From: DAIPJH01 sp036770365
GTDB taxonomy: Bacteria > Pseudomonadota > Alphaproteobacteria > Rickettsiales > UBA998
NCBI GenBank assembly: GCA_036770365.1
Contig: DAIPJH010000004.1
Location: forward strand, 1-64,000
Direction: 5' to 3'
DNA: 64,000 nt
The notes below the pieces were generated by a model. The model was given only the letters and a program-made list of their open reading frames with translations. It was not told the DNA's origin and did not search any database. The position numbers and the translations under genes were made by a program. Below, piece by piece: positions 15,593-24,978 of this stretch (position 1 is its first letter; each line of letters begins with the position of its first letter).

Positions 15593-17566
15593 TTATGCTG
15601 CTCGTGCCTCACGCAGAAAATTATCCACCTGTCGGCTTAAGAATTCCGCTTGTTGGGAGAGTTCTTGAGCAGCTTGCAACATCTGTGATGAGGCGGCACT
15701 GGTCTGTGTGCTAGAAGAGGATACCTCTTGTAGTCCATTAGAGACGGTACGTGTGCCTTCGGCGGCATTGGACATGTTGCGCGCAATTTCATTTGTGGTG
15801 GCAGATTGTTGCTCTACTGCTGAGGCAACATTGCTGGTTGCTTCAGAAATTTGGCTAATGGACTTGCGGATGTCAGTGAGTGTGCCTGTAACTGCGCCAG
15901 AAGCTGCATTCATCTCGTTAAGTACGGTTTGAACGGTTTCAACTGAGGTGTCAACTTGCATGGCAAGGTTTTTGACCTCATTGGCAACCACGGCAAACCC
16001 ACGACCTGCTTCGCCTGCGCGTGCAGATTCAATGGTAGCATTGAGTGCAAGTAAGTTGATTTGTCCTGAAATGTCGCTGATAAGCCCAACAACTTCGCTT
16101 ACTTTTCTGGATGCTCCTTGTAAATTAGCGGCAAGTGCATCGGCACTTTCTGCCTTTTCAACAGATTCACGCACCAAGTTATTGGTTTTTTGTATCTGGA
16201 ATGAAATTTCATTCACAGACGCGGACATCTGCTCTGCGGCAGACGCAACAGACTGCACGTTGTTACTGGTTTGACCAGAAGCACTGACCGCGTTGTTTGT
16301 AACCTGAATGGATCGCGTTATCATGTTGGTAAGTTCTTGCGCAGAAAGAGATAATTCTGTCGCAGCGGAGGCAACGGTACTGACCACCGATTGCACATCA
16401 CGTTCAAAATCGTCGGTAAGCTTTTCTCTTTGCGTGATATCAATCCATGTCAGCATAGCACCTGTATAATTACCTTTATGATCGTAAATGGCATTCACAT
16501 CTAAGCTAAAATGGATTCCACCAATTTTAAAGCTACCTTTATACGGAAGATTGGTTGCATCTGAGAGGATACGACGCTGATGTGCAGGGTTTTTATGGAA
16601 AATATCAATTGATTCACCCATCATATTATCAACCTTAACAGGGAGATGCTCTTGAATGGATTGTAAGGTTTTTGCGGATGCTTTGTTGATGTAATTAATC
16701 TTGAAATTGTCTTTAACATTCACACACATGATGTTGTTCGGTGAATCCTGCACCATTTGACGCAACATAAATGCTTCGCCTAATCCTGATTTTAATTGAT
16801 TGAGTGTACGGGCGATGTTGCCAATTTCATCATGGCGTTCTGTATGTTCTATCGTGAAGTCACTCTGACCTTCTTCAAGCTTTTGAAGAGAGCTAAGAAT
16901 AGAGCTTAATGGCTTGCCGAGTGCAATGACCACCAATGCGAGGAGAAATAAATTAATGGTTGCACTGACGATGGAAATAAGGAGAATTTGGTTTTCTGTG
17001 GCGTTAATTTGTTGATTGAGGGAGTTGCTGGCGGTGTCAAAACTCTTTTTGTGTTGTTTTTCGATTGCTTTGCTGGCTTCAATGATTTCTCCTGAAATAG
17101 TATCAATTTGATCGTCGTAACGTGCAAATTCATCTTCCGAGGCGCGCTGCGTCACAGCGTTTTGTAGTCCATCTGTTGCTTTGTGCAAAACAGGTAGTTT
17201 CTCTTGAATCAGAGCGATGTTCTCTTTTTCCAGAGGGGTTTGTACTTTTTTACTCAAATCTACGATGATCTTTTCGAGTAGTGCATGATTTTCTGAGAGA
17301 ATGTGTTGACGTTCAGGCGTGACGTTTCCACTGTTCTTATCTACAATGATGTCCATAGCAGCGAGGGCAATCTCTGTTGCAGAATCGGCAAATTGTCCTG
17401 TTTGTATCAGGGTATTGCTGCTTTCTTCCATGATTATGTCTGCGTGTTCAATCTTTTGTAGGGAAAATGTTGTTGAGAGGATGATTGTGCTAAACGCAAC
17501 GATCGTCACTCCGGCAAGCAGTAATACCTTATTGCGAATAGTAAGTTTGAGGAGGCTGGCAGACAT
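15593..17566 (-). CDS. Methyl-accepting chemotaxis protein with PAS domain
   Basis: A 657-residue transmembrane chemoreceptor. TM1 is about 13-34 and TM2 about 193-216, with a helical periplasmic sensor of about 160 residues between them. Next come a HAMP domain (217-268), a cytoplasmic PAS domain (about 270-385, ending near TWIDITQREKL) and a signalling domain (400-657). The kinase-contact hairpin tip holds LLALNATIESARAGEAGRGF at about 500-520. It would relay signals through CheW to CheA. No che genes are nearby, so it is an orphan receptor. No CheR-docking pentapeptide is seen at the C-terminus. Confidence 0.95.
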   Translation of the reverse strand: MSASLLKLTIRNKVLLLAGVTIVAFSTIILSTTFSLQKIEHADIIMEESSNTLIQTGQFADSATEIALAAMDIIVDKNSGNVTPERQHILSENHALLEKIIVDLSKKVQTPLEKENIALIQEKLPVLHKATDGLQNAVTQRASEDEFARYDDQIDTISGEIIEASKAIEKQHKKSFDTASNSLNQQINATENQILLISIVSATINLFLLALVVIALGKPLSSILSSLQKLEEGQSDFTIEHTERHDEIGNIARTLNQLKSGLGEAFMLRQMVQDSPNNIMCVNVKDNFKINYINKASAKTLQSIQEHLPVKVDNMMGESIDIFHKNPAHQRRILSDATNLPYKGSFKIGGIHFSLDVNAIYDHKGNYTGAMLTWIDITQREKLTDDFERDVQSVVSTVASAATELSLSAQELTNMITRSIQVTNNAVSASGQTSNNVQSVASAAEQMSASVNEISFQIQKTNNLVRESVEKAESADALAANLQGASRKVSEVVGLISDISGQINLLALNATIESARAGEAGRGFAVVANEVKNLAMQVDTSVETVQTVLNEMNAASGAVTGTLTDIRKSISQISEATSNVASAVEQQSATTNEIARNMSNAAEGTRTVSNGLQEVSSSSTQTSAASSQMLQAAQELSQQAEFLSRQVDNFLREARAA

Positions 17567-17788
17567 AGTAAAGCTCCTTAAATGATGAATATAAGGTTAT
17601 TTAGAACTGTTGAAGTATTTAAACCATAGTGTAAAGCATAAATAAAGTACAACCTAGATATTGCAGTGCGATGGTTGCTTTGGTGTAACCAGCAGGAAAC
17701 AGTCAACTATAACGCTCAACTATTCTTTGGATGGTATTGTGTAAGATAAATCGTTGCGTCTCACACATGGCTTCGCTAATGTCATTTT

Positions 17789-20700
17789 ATGTCTATGAGT
17801 GATCCCTTTATCCATCTGCGGGTGCATTCCGCTTATTCCTTGCTTGAAGGTGCGCTGACCATCAAGAAGCTGGTGGGGTTGTGCGTGGAGCATCAGATGC
17901 CCGCGGTGGCGGTGACTGACCGCGATAATTTGTTTGGGAGTATGGAGTTTTCGCTAGCAGCATCGGGGTATGGTGTGCAGCCGATTATTGGTTGCCAAGT
18001 GTCTGTTGCGGCGATGTTTAAGTCGGATGTGAAGAATAAATCGATTCCGCAGCATGACCAACTCATGCTCTACGCGAAGGATGACACAGGGTATTATAAC
18101 CTGATTAAGCTGATGAGCCGCGCTTATACGCAGCCGCACGGTGGTGAAGCTCCCTTGGTGTCCTATGGCATGATCGGCGAGTTTAGCGCAGGATTGATTG
18201 CGCTGACCGCAGGGCAGTACGGTGCGGTGGGGAAAGCGTTGGGAGTCAACCACAAAGACTTAGCGGTCGACGCGCTGAAGCAACTCAAAGCACTGTTTCC
18301 TGATAGGCTCTATGTTGAGCTGATGCGTCACGGCATGGCGATAGAGGCCAAGATTGAGTCGGATTTGGTCAATTTGGCGATGGAATTGGATGTTCCTTTG
18401 GTTGCGACCAATGATGTGAATTTTCATGGTGGGCGCGATATGTTCTACGCGCATGATGCGCTGTTATGTGTCGCGGGTGGAAATTATGTTTCTGATGATA
18501 AACGCCGCCGTTTGACGCCTGAACATCGTTTTAAAACTTCGGAAGAAATGCGGGTACAATTTGCGGATTTGCCTGAGGCATACCATAATACAATGATGAT
18601 TGCGCAGCGTTGTGCAACGATGTCGCCTAAGCGTCAGCCAATTTTGCCAAGTTATGAGATGTTGGATGAGAAGGGTGAGCGACTTTCTGAGGAAGAGGCA
18701 CTGCGCACGCGCTCTGCTGCGGGACTTGAATATCGTCTGAACCGTCAGGTGTATAAAGCGGGTATCAGTGAGGAAGAAAAACTAGAAATTGCTAAACCTT
18801 ACCGCGATCGCTTGCAGTTTGAGTTAGACGTGATTTGTGGAATGAATTTCTCAGGTTACTTCTTGATCGTCTCGGACTTTATTACGTGGAGTAAAGAGCA
18901 GGGGATTCCTGTCGGGCCGGGACGTGGTTCGGGTGCAGCGTCGGTGGTGGCATGGTCACTTTTGATTACTGATTTAGATCCACTCAAATATGATCTTGTC
19001 TTTGAACGATTTCTTAATCCTGAGCGTGTGTCCATGCCAGATTTTGATATCGACTTTTGTCAGGACAGGCGTGAAGAGGTGATTCGTTACGTCCAGCAGA
19101 AATATGGGCGCGATCAGGTGGCACAAATTATTACCTTTGGAAAACTGCAAGCGCGTGCGGTGTTGCGTGATGTCGGGCGTGTGTTGCAAATGCCCTATTC
19201 GCAGGTGGATAGGATTTGTAAGCTTGTGCCGAATAATCCAGCAAGTCCGGTCACGTTGGAGCAAGCACTTGATATTGAGCCAGAACTTAAGCGTCAGATG
19301 TCGGATGATGAAGAGGTTGGAAATCTGGTGCGCACTGCGCTGAAACTAGAAGGACTTTATCGCCATTGTTCAACCCATGCGGCGGGGGTAGTGATTGCAG
19401 ATAGGCCGCTGGAAAATCTCGTGCCGATTTATAGCGACCCGCGTTCAGACATGCCTGTGGTGCAATATTCGATGAAATATGCCGAAGAAGCAGGCTTGGT
19501 CAAGTTCGACTTTTTGGGGCTGAAGACACTGACAGTGTTGCAAAAGGCGGTGAGTTTTATTGCGCGTAGGGGAATCGAGATTGATTTGTTGACGATTCCG
19601 CTTGATGATGCGCCGTCTTTTAAACTCCTTGGCGAAGGCGGTACGGTCGGTGTGTTTCAGTTCGAGTCGGCGGGGATGCAAGACGCGCTGCGAAAGATGA
19701 TTCCTGATTGTTTGGAAGACCTTATCGCGCTTGCTGCGCTGTATCGTCCTGGTCCGATGGATAATATTCCTACTTATATTGCGTGTAAGCATGGCAAGGA
19801 AAAACCTGATTATATGCACGAAAGCCTTGAACCTGTGCTGCGCGAAACTTTTGGGGTGATTATTTATCAAGAGCAGGTGCAGCGTATTGCACAGGTGCTT
19901 TCAGGTTATACACTTGGTGGTGCGGATTTATTGCGTCGTGCGATGGGTAAAAAAATTAAAGAAGAGATGGATCAGCAGCGCGAGAAGTTTGTTACCGGTG
20001 CGCAGGAAAATGGTGTTGATAAAAAACTTGCGAATGCGATCTTTGACCATGTGGCGAAATTTGCAGGGTATGGATTTAACAAGGCACACGCCGCAGCGTA
20101 TGGCTTTATTGGTTATCAAACCGCGTTCCTAAAGGCAAATTATGCGGCAGAATTTTTTGCTGCGTCGATGACCTACGATATGCATAACACCGATAAACTT
20201 GCTATTTTTAAAGAAGATGCGACATCCATGGATGTCCCTGTACTTCCGCCTGATATTAATATGTCTTTTGCGGATTTTAATGTTGAGTCGCTTGCTTCTC
20301 TCCCTACCCCTTCAGAAGGAGAGGGAATCAGTGCAAAACGTGCTGTCAGGTACGCCCTTGCTGCCATTAAAAACGTTGGTGATCAAGTGATGCGCGACCT
20401 CGTAGTAGAGCGCGAAGCGAACGGTAAATTTGTTGATATTTTTGATGTATTACGTCGCTGCGGTAAATCGCTCAATCGCCGTCAATTTGAACAGCTTATC
20501 AAAGCAGGGGTGTTTGATTCATTACATTCAAATCGCCGTCAGTTGGTGGAGTCTGCGGACGCACTGCTTGCCTATGCATCAGCCATTCATGAAGAAAAAT
20601 CTAGTGACCAGATCAGCCTTTTTGGAGCGGGTACGGGCGAAGTGGCACTACGTACGCCTGCTTTTGTCCATGTTGAGGATTGGATGCCGCTGGAGCGGTT

Positions 20701-21319
20701 GGAAAATGAATTCGCAGCAGTGGGTTTTTATTTGTCCTCGCATCCGCTGGAAGGGTATGTGCGAGTGTTAGAAAAGCTTCGCGTGGTTTCATCTGCAAAA
20801 ATCAGTTCACGGGTCGGGCGTGAATATACACAGATTGCGCTCGCGGGCATAGTCACAGGTAAGAAAATCAAAATGGGACAGCGCGGACGTTTTGCATTTC
20901 TGACGCTCTCAGATGCAGCGGGGGTGTTTGAAGTCTCCATTTTTGATGAGGAGCTTTTGGGTCAAAGCCGCGAGTTGTTGGAAAATGGTTCGCTGCTCCT
21001 GATCAAAGCAGATGCCAAAGTCGATGAAGGCGGAGCGCGTATCATTGCTACTGCTCTATCACGTCTTGATGATGCCGCAAAAAACATCAGTGGCGGGCAA
21101 CTTCAGATCCAAGTAGATTCGCTTGATGCGCTTCCCGCACTTAAAGAACATCTTGGGGCAGTTGGCCAAGGGCGAAATGGCATGCATGTGACGCTTTATG
21201 CCAAAGTTACAGGCGGAAAACGCGCTGAAATTCGTCTTAAGGGAGTGTATAAAATTCCACCCGAACAGATTATGCGCCTGCGGATGGTGTCAGGTGTGGG
21301 GGATGTGGTTGAGGCGTGA
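17789..21319 (+). CDS. dnaE: DNA polymerase III alpha subunit
   Basis: The 1176-residue replicative polymerase. It has an N-terminal PHP domain (HLRVHSAYSLLEGA), GPGRGSGAAS (about 377-386), the catalytic acidic motif PDFDIDFCQDRR (about 417-428), GYGFNKAHAAAYG in the fingers, helix-hairpin-helix motifs, and a C-terminal OB domain. QISLF (about 942-946) matches the beta-clamp-binding pentapeptide. At about residues 835-850 an insert, SLPTPSEGEGISAKR, is encoded by a palindromic repeat (20299-20328) and interrupts sequence otherwise conserved (ADFNVE, then RYALAAIKNVG). The ATG chosen is MSMSDPFIHL, and MSDPF two codons later is possible. Confidence 0.98.
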   Translation: MSMSDPFIHLRVHSAYSLLEGALTIKKLVGLCVEHQMPAVAVTDRDNLFGSMEFSLAASGYGVQPIIGCQVSVAAMFKSDVKNKSIPQHDQLMLYAKDDTGYYNLIKLMSRAYTQPHGGEAPLVSYGMIGEFSAGLIALTAGQYGAVGKALGVNHKDLAVDALKQLKALFPDRLYVELMRHGMAIEAKIESDLVNLAMELDVPLVATNDVNFHGGRDMFYAHDALLCVAGGNYVSDDKRRRLTPEHRFKTSEEMRVQFADLPEAYHNTMMIAQRCATMSPKRQPILPSYEMLDEKGERLSEEEALRTRSAAGLEYRLNRQVYKAGISEEEKLEIAKPYRDRLQFELDVICGMNFSGYFLIVSDFITWSKEQGIPVGPGRGSGAASVVAWSLLITDLDPLKYDLVFERFLNPERVSMPDFDIDFCQDRREEVIRYVQQKYGRDQVAQIITFGKLQARAVLRDVGRVLQMPYSQVDRICKLVPNNPASPVTLEQALDIEPELKRQMSDDEEVGNLVRTALKLEGLYRHCSTHAAGVVIADRPLENLVPIYSDPRSDMPVVQYSMKYAEEAGLVKFDFLGLKTLTVLQKAVSFIARRGIEIDLLTIPLDDAPSFKLLGEGGTVGVFQFESAGMQDALRKMIPDCLEDLIALAALYRPGPMDNIPTYIACKHGKEKPDYMHESLEPVLRETFGVIIYQEQVQRIAQVLSGYTLGGADLLRRAMGKKIKEEMDQQREKFVTGAQENGVDKKLANAIFDHVAKFAGYGFNKAHAAAYGFIGYQTAFLKANYAAEFFAASMTYDMHNTDKLAIFKEDATSMDVPVLPPDINMSFADFNVESLASLPTPSEGEGISAKRAVRYALAAIKNVGDQVMRDLVVEREANGKFVDIFDVLRRCGKSLNRRQFEQLIKAGVFDSLHSNRRQLVESADALLAYASAIHEEKSSDQISLFGAGTGEVALRTPAFVHVEDWMPLERLENEFAAVGFYLSSHPLEGYVRVLEKLRVVSSAKISSRVGREYTQIALAGIVTGKKIKMGQRGRFAFLTLSDAAGVFEVSIFDEELLGQSRELLENGSLLLIKADAKVDEGGARIIATALSRLDDAAKNISGGQLQIQVDSLDALPALKEHLGAVGQGRNGMHVTLYAKVTGGKRAEIRLKGVYKIPPEQIMRLRMVSGVGDVVEA
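20299..20328. repeat. Palindromic repeat inserted in frame in dnaE
   Basis: An imperfect palindrome in which TCCCT (20301-20305) pairs with AGGGA (20322-20326), and CCTT (20309-20312) with AAGG (20316-20319). It encodes LPTPSEGEG. It resembles the C-rich/G-rich palindrome at 610-633 and the general class of GGAGAGGG-type intergenic repeats. Finding it inside an essential gene parallels the palindromic elements known within Rickettsia genes. Confidence 0.55.
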
Positions 21320-21401
21320 TAAAAAAACAATTTTCTCCTTGCGATAACCTCACATTCTAGTAGATTCTTATCATTAACTTTTGGATGAGGAAACCTCCAC
21401 T

Positions 21402-22436
21402 ATGGATAAGCAGAAAGCACTGGATACTGCACTAGCGCAGATCGAAAAGACCTTTGGTAAAGGCTCAATCATGAAGTTAGGTTCGCAAAGTTCCTTGGAA
21501 GTGGAATCTACCTCGACGGGTTCTTTGGGGTTGGATATTGCGCTTGGTGTTGGAGGGATTCCCAAGGGGCGTGTAATTGAGATTTATGGTCCAGAAAGTT
21601 CTGGTAAAACGACACTGACGCTGCATGCGATTGCAGAATGTCAAAAAAATGGTGGCACGTGTGCGTTTGTCGATGCAGAACATGCGCTTGATCCTGTGTA
21701 CGCAAAAAAATTGGGTGTGAATGTTGATGAACTCTTGATTTCTCAGCCTGATACGGGTGAACAAGCATTGGAAATCGCGGATACGCTAGTGCGTTCTGGT
21801 GCAATTGATATGTTGGTGATTGATTCTGTAGCCGCACTCGTTCCTAAAGCGGAGCTTGAGGGTGAAATGGGTGATTCGCATATGGGTTTGCAAGCGCGTT
21901 TGATGTCGCAAGCACTGCGCAAACTCACCAGCAATATTTCACGCACGAACTGCACTGTGATCTTTATCAACCAAATTCGCCAGAAGATTGGTGTGATGTT
22001 CGGAAATCCTGAAACCACTACGGGCGGTAACGCGCTGAAGTTTTATGCGTCTGTGCGTCTTGATATTCGTCGTATTGGTGCGATTAAGGACAAAGAAGAT
22101 GTGATTGGGAATCAAACCCGCGTGAAGGTCGTGAAAAACAAAGTTGCACCGCCGTTCCGTACCGTGGATTTTGATATTCTTTATGGTGAAGGTATTTCAA
22201 AAACTGGTGAGCTGATTGATCTCGGCGTAAAGGCGGGTATCATTGAGAAGGCAGGTTCATGGTTCTCGTATCAAGATCAGCGTATTGGTCAGGGGAAAGA
22301 GAATGCACGTACTTTCATGAAGGAAAATCCTGCGATTGCGGCTGAGATTGAAAAAACTATCCGCGCCAGTGCGGGTATGGTAGCGGAGGCGTTGAAGGGC
22401 GCACCGTCAGATTATGCTGAGGATGATGCGGCTTAG
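21402..22436 (+). CDS. recA: Recombinase RecA
   Basis: A 344-residue strand-exchange ATPase and LexA co-protease. Walker A GPESSGKTT is at 63-71, MLVIDSVAALVPKAELEGEMGDSH contains Walker B and loop L1, and INQIRQKIGVMFGNPETTTGG holds L2. The start is set at ATG 21402 by family length (MDKQKALDTALAQIE). GAGG is 11 bp upstream, slightly far, and a TTG at 21381 is the other in-frame option. I see no GTTC-N7-GTTC SOS box in the 60-bp gap after dnaE. A strong bidirectional terminator follows. Confidence 0.98.
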   Translation: MDKQKALDTALAQIEKTFGKGSIMKLGSQSSLEVESTSTGSLGLDIALGVGGIPKGRVIEIYGPESSGKTTLTLHAIAECQKNGGTCAFVDAEHALDPVYAKKLGVNVDELLISQPDTGEQALEIADTLVRSGAIDMLVIDSVAALVPKAELEGEMGDSHMGLQARLMSQALRKLTSNISRTNCTVIFINQIRQKIGVMFGNPETTTGGNALKFYASVRLDIRRIGAIKDKEDVIGNQTRVKVVKNKVAPPFRTVDFDILYGEGISKTGELIDLGVKAGIIEKAGSWFSYQDQRIGQGKENARTFMKENPAIAAEIEKTIRASAGMVAEALKGAPSDYAEDDAA

Positions 22437-22450
22437 TTAGAGATTAAAAA

Positions 22451-22479
22451 AGGAGACGATAGTGATCGTCTCTTTTTTT
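22451..22479 (+). terminator. Strong rho-independent terminator of recA
   Basis: An 8-bp perfect stem, GAGACGAT with an AGTG loop, is followed by seven T residues. The A-run on the other side lets it also end the convergent hypothetical gene, so it is bidirectional. Confidence 0.92.
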
Positions 22480-23137
22480 ATGAGTGGTGATGCCCTGCAT
22501 GTTCGGCATGCGCTTTTTGCTCAAGGATTTTGGCTGCATGTCCCGTTGGGTGATGTTCAGTGAGTAGCTCACTTTGAAGTGGAACATCTACGTGCTGCTG
22601 TGGTACGCGTTGTTCTAGTATTTTTGTCACGTGTGAAATTTGTTCAATGGCTCGATCACGCTCACCCGTGATTTCGTTGTTTTGCGTGCGAATAGACTTA
22701 ATTTCTTGTTGTGCGGTTTCAAGTTGTTTTTTGCCCTTTGCAGAATTTGTCCAGCCTTTATAAAGACCATATGCACCTGCTGCAACAGGGATGATTGCAG
22801 CTATAGCTCCTGTAATAATACCGCTTCTGATAAGTTCTGCTTCTTGCTTTTCAAGTTTAGCTAATGGTTGGGCAAAATGTTTTTGCAATTCATTTTTGCT
22901 GATGTTGTTTTGTCCAGAGTGAAGGTTCATTTCTTTTTCTAAATCTTTGTTTTGTTCTTCTAGTTTTTTAAATTCGGAAAATAATTTCCTCCCAATAAAC
23001 GCTCCCGGAATTAATTCTGCGAGGGCAGAAAGGTTGAAATAAGTCCAACTTGTCCCAACAGCACCATTAAACTTACCTACGCCTTGATAGGTTTGTTCTT
23101 CAATCGGTTTTTCACTTTTTACCATGATGCTATCCAT
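22478..23137 (-). CDS. Hypothetical membrane-associated coiled-coil protein with His-rich tail
   Basis: A 219-residue protein of unknown family. Residues 50-75 and 85-105 are charged and helical (FSEFKKLEEQNKDLEKEMN), residues 107-126 form one Ala/Ile-rich membrane segment (GIITGAIAAIIPVAAGAYGL), and 135-175 are a second coiled coil (LETAQQEIKSIRTQNNEITG). The C-terminus is His-rich (HHPTGHAAKI, HAEHAGHHHS) and may bind metal. A second in-frame ATG four codons in (MVKSEKP) is an alternative start. It is insulated by terminators on both sides, so it is a single-gene unit. Confidence 0.65.
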   Translation of the reverse strand: MDSIMVKSEKPIEEQTYQGVGKFNGAVGTSWTYFNLSALAELIPGAFIGRKLFSEFKKLEEQNKDLEKEMNLHSGQNNISKNELQKHFAQPLAKLEKQEAELIRSGIITGAIAAIIPVAAGAYGLYKGWTNSAKGKKQLETAQQEIKSIRTQNNEITGERDRAIEQISHVTKILEQRVPQQHVDVPLQSELLTEHHPTGHAAKILEQKAHAEHAGHHHS

Positions 23138-23200
23138 TTGATGATTCGTGATGTTAACTATATCATTTATAGAGAAAAATTGTGTGAATTTTTGATGACA

Positions 23201-23233
23201 AAAAAGGAGGCAAAAGTTAATTGCCTCCTTTTT
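23201..23233 (-). terminator. Terminator of the APC permease gene
   Basis: An 8-bp stem, GGAGGCAA/TTGCCTCC (23206-23213 and 23221-23228), with a 7-base loop, flanked by A residues on the left and T residues on the right. It can therefore work in both directions. It sits 34 bp past the permease stop on the minus strand. Confidence 0.9.
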
Positions 23234-23266
23234 TATTTTAGTCGCTAGGTTTCTATTTCCTAGTCT

Positions 23267-24862
23267 TTAAAAAACTTTATCCGAATCCGAAGTAACGACC
23301 TTCTTATGCCCATGGACAAGGACGCTGTTGAATTGTCCATAAAGGAAGTAAATCAGTAGCCCGATGATCATGTAAGGACCTGTGTAGTGCAGCACCTCGG
23401 TGCCGCTTGGCGTCAGGACGATCTCGCCCGTTGCGGGGTCATGACCAAAAAAGATGCTGTAGACAAGGTAACCGCAGGTCATCATGCCAACGATGGGTGT
23501 GAGTGGTGCGTACGGTGTTTTGAAAGGACGGTGCAAATCTGGTTGGGTTTTGCGAAGATACAGTACACTAAAGCACACCATGATGAATGCCATGAGTGTT
23601 CCCAAGCTCACCAGATCTCCAAGCAGTGCAATGGGAGTCATACCTGCGGCAATGGCCACGAGTAGTCCCACGGTGAGGGTGTTGATGTGCGGGGTTTTGA
23701 ACTTAGGATGCACTTTGCTGAATGCTTTTGGTAGTAGCCCATCTTTACTCATAATAAAGAAGATACGGGTTTGACCGTAAAGCAGTACGAGCATTACCGA
23801 AGAGAGTCCCGTAATTGCACCAATTTTGATCAGGTAAGAGAACCATGTTAGTCCGATTTTATCGACCGCTAGAGCGATAGGTTCTGCCACTCCAAGCTGT
23901 TTATAAGGGACAATGCCTGTAAGCACTGCTGATACTGCGATATAGAGTAAGGTGCAGACAAAGAGTGAGCCGAGAATACCAAACGGCATATCTTTTTGTG
24001 GGTCTTTGGCTTCTTGCGCGGCGGTGGAGACGGCTTCAAAACCTACATATGCAAAGAAGATAATGCTAGCTGCACGAAATACGCCATCCCAGCCATACAC
24101 TCCTGGAGCAATATTTTCAGGAATAAAAGGATGCCAGTTGTTTGGGTCGATATAGAATGCGCCAATGGCGATGAAGAGTATAACAATAGAGACTTTAATG
24201 AAGACGATGATATTATTGAATTTGGCAGATTCGCTAACACCAATTACAAGAAGAAGGCTTACGAGTGAAATACCAATAAAAGCTGGGAGGTTAAAAAGTC
24301 CTGTGACCGCTTGTCCTGTGGTGTTTAGTAGTGCGCCTTTATCTCCAATGCTGTAGCCGTGTTGTTTGAAAAGTTCGAAATAGGTATCCGTTACCGTGAC
24401 TGCTTGCCCTGCGGCGGCGGTAAATTCTGGAGGGATGATAACGCCCATCCCGAGTAGAAAGCTATTGATATAGCCCGCCCATCCTACGGCAACGGTAGCA
24501 GCGGCGACACCATATTCAAGTAGGAGAAGCCAGCCCATGAACCATGCGGCGGCTTCGCCCATGGTGGCGTAAGTGTAAGTGTAGGCACTGCCTGATATGG
24601 GGAGAACAGAAGCAAGTTCCGCGTAACAAAGTCCTACGAGGGCGCAGGCGAATCCTGTAAAGATGAAAGAGAGCATGAGTGCGGGGCCAGCGTTGTTAGC
24701 GGCAGCAGTGCCTGTCATTACAAAGATACCTGCGCCAATGATGCAACCAATCCCAAGGCTAACTAGATTCCATTTGCCGAGTGTGCGTTTTAATTCACCG
24801 CTGGAGCCTTCTTGTTGAATTTGCGCTACGGTTTTTTTCACTAAAAAACGCTTTATTGCCAT
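23267..24862 (-). CDS. APC-family amino acid permease
   Basis: A 531-residue integral membrane transporter with about 12-14 hydrophobic segments. The APC signature is clear: LVSLGIGCIIGAGIFVMTG at TM1 (the unwound GxG substrate site), FAYVGFEAVSTAAQEAKDPQ at TM6, and a cytoplasmic RKTQPDLHRPFKTPY motif near the C-terminus, typical of the cationic amino acid transporter group. It likely imports amino acids with protons or by exchange. The exact substrate cannot be read from sequence. It has its own terminator and follows carD on the same strand but is separated from it by another terminator. Confidence 0.93.
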   Translation of the reverse strand: MAIKRFLVKKTVAQIQQEGSSGELKRTLGKWNLVSLGIGCIIGAGIFVMTGTAAANNAGPALMLSFIFTGFACALVGLCYAELASVLPISGSAYTYTYATMGEAAAWFMGWLLLLEYGVAAATVAVGWAGYINSFLLGMGVIIPPEFTAAAGQAVTVTDTYFELFKQHGYSIGDKGALLNTTGQAVTGLFNLPAFIGISLVSLLLVIGVSESAKFNNIIVFIKVSIVILFIAIGAFYIDPNNWHPFIPENIAPGVYGWDGVFRAASIIFFAYVGFEAVSTAAQEAKDPQKDMPFGILGSLFVCTLLYIAVSAVLTGIVPYKQLGVAEPIALAVDKIGLTWFSYLIKIGAITGLSSVMLVLLYGQTRIFFIMSKDGLLPKAFSKVHPKFKTPHINTLTVGLLVAIAAGMTPIALLGDLVSLGTLMAFIMVCFSVLYLRKTQPDLHRPFKTPYAPLTPIVGMMTCGYLVYSIFFGHDPATGEIVLTPSGTEVLHYTGPYMIIGLLIYFLYGQFNSVLVHGHKKVVTSDSDKVF

Positions 24863-24930
24863 GTGCTGTCTCCTTTGGATAATCTCACAAGTTTTTACTG
24901 GTAGCAGGGTGACGGTGCTTAGGCAACAAA

Positions 24931-24957
24931 AAAGGGCGGGGAAAACCCCGCCCTTTT
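24931..24957 (-). terminator. Terminator downstream of carD
   Basis: A GC-rich 8-bp stem, GGGCGGGG/CCCCGCCC, with an AAAA loop, flanked by AAA on the left and TTTT on the right. On the minus strand it ends carD 22 bp past its stop. It is very stable. Confidence 0.92.
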
Positions 24958-24978
24958 AAATGTGTAATATCGTGCAGC

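Noticed and set aside
21320..21401. SOS (LexA) box before recA
   Set aside because: No GTTC-N7-GTTC or close variant is present in the gap.
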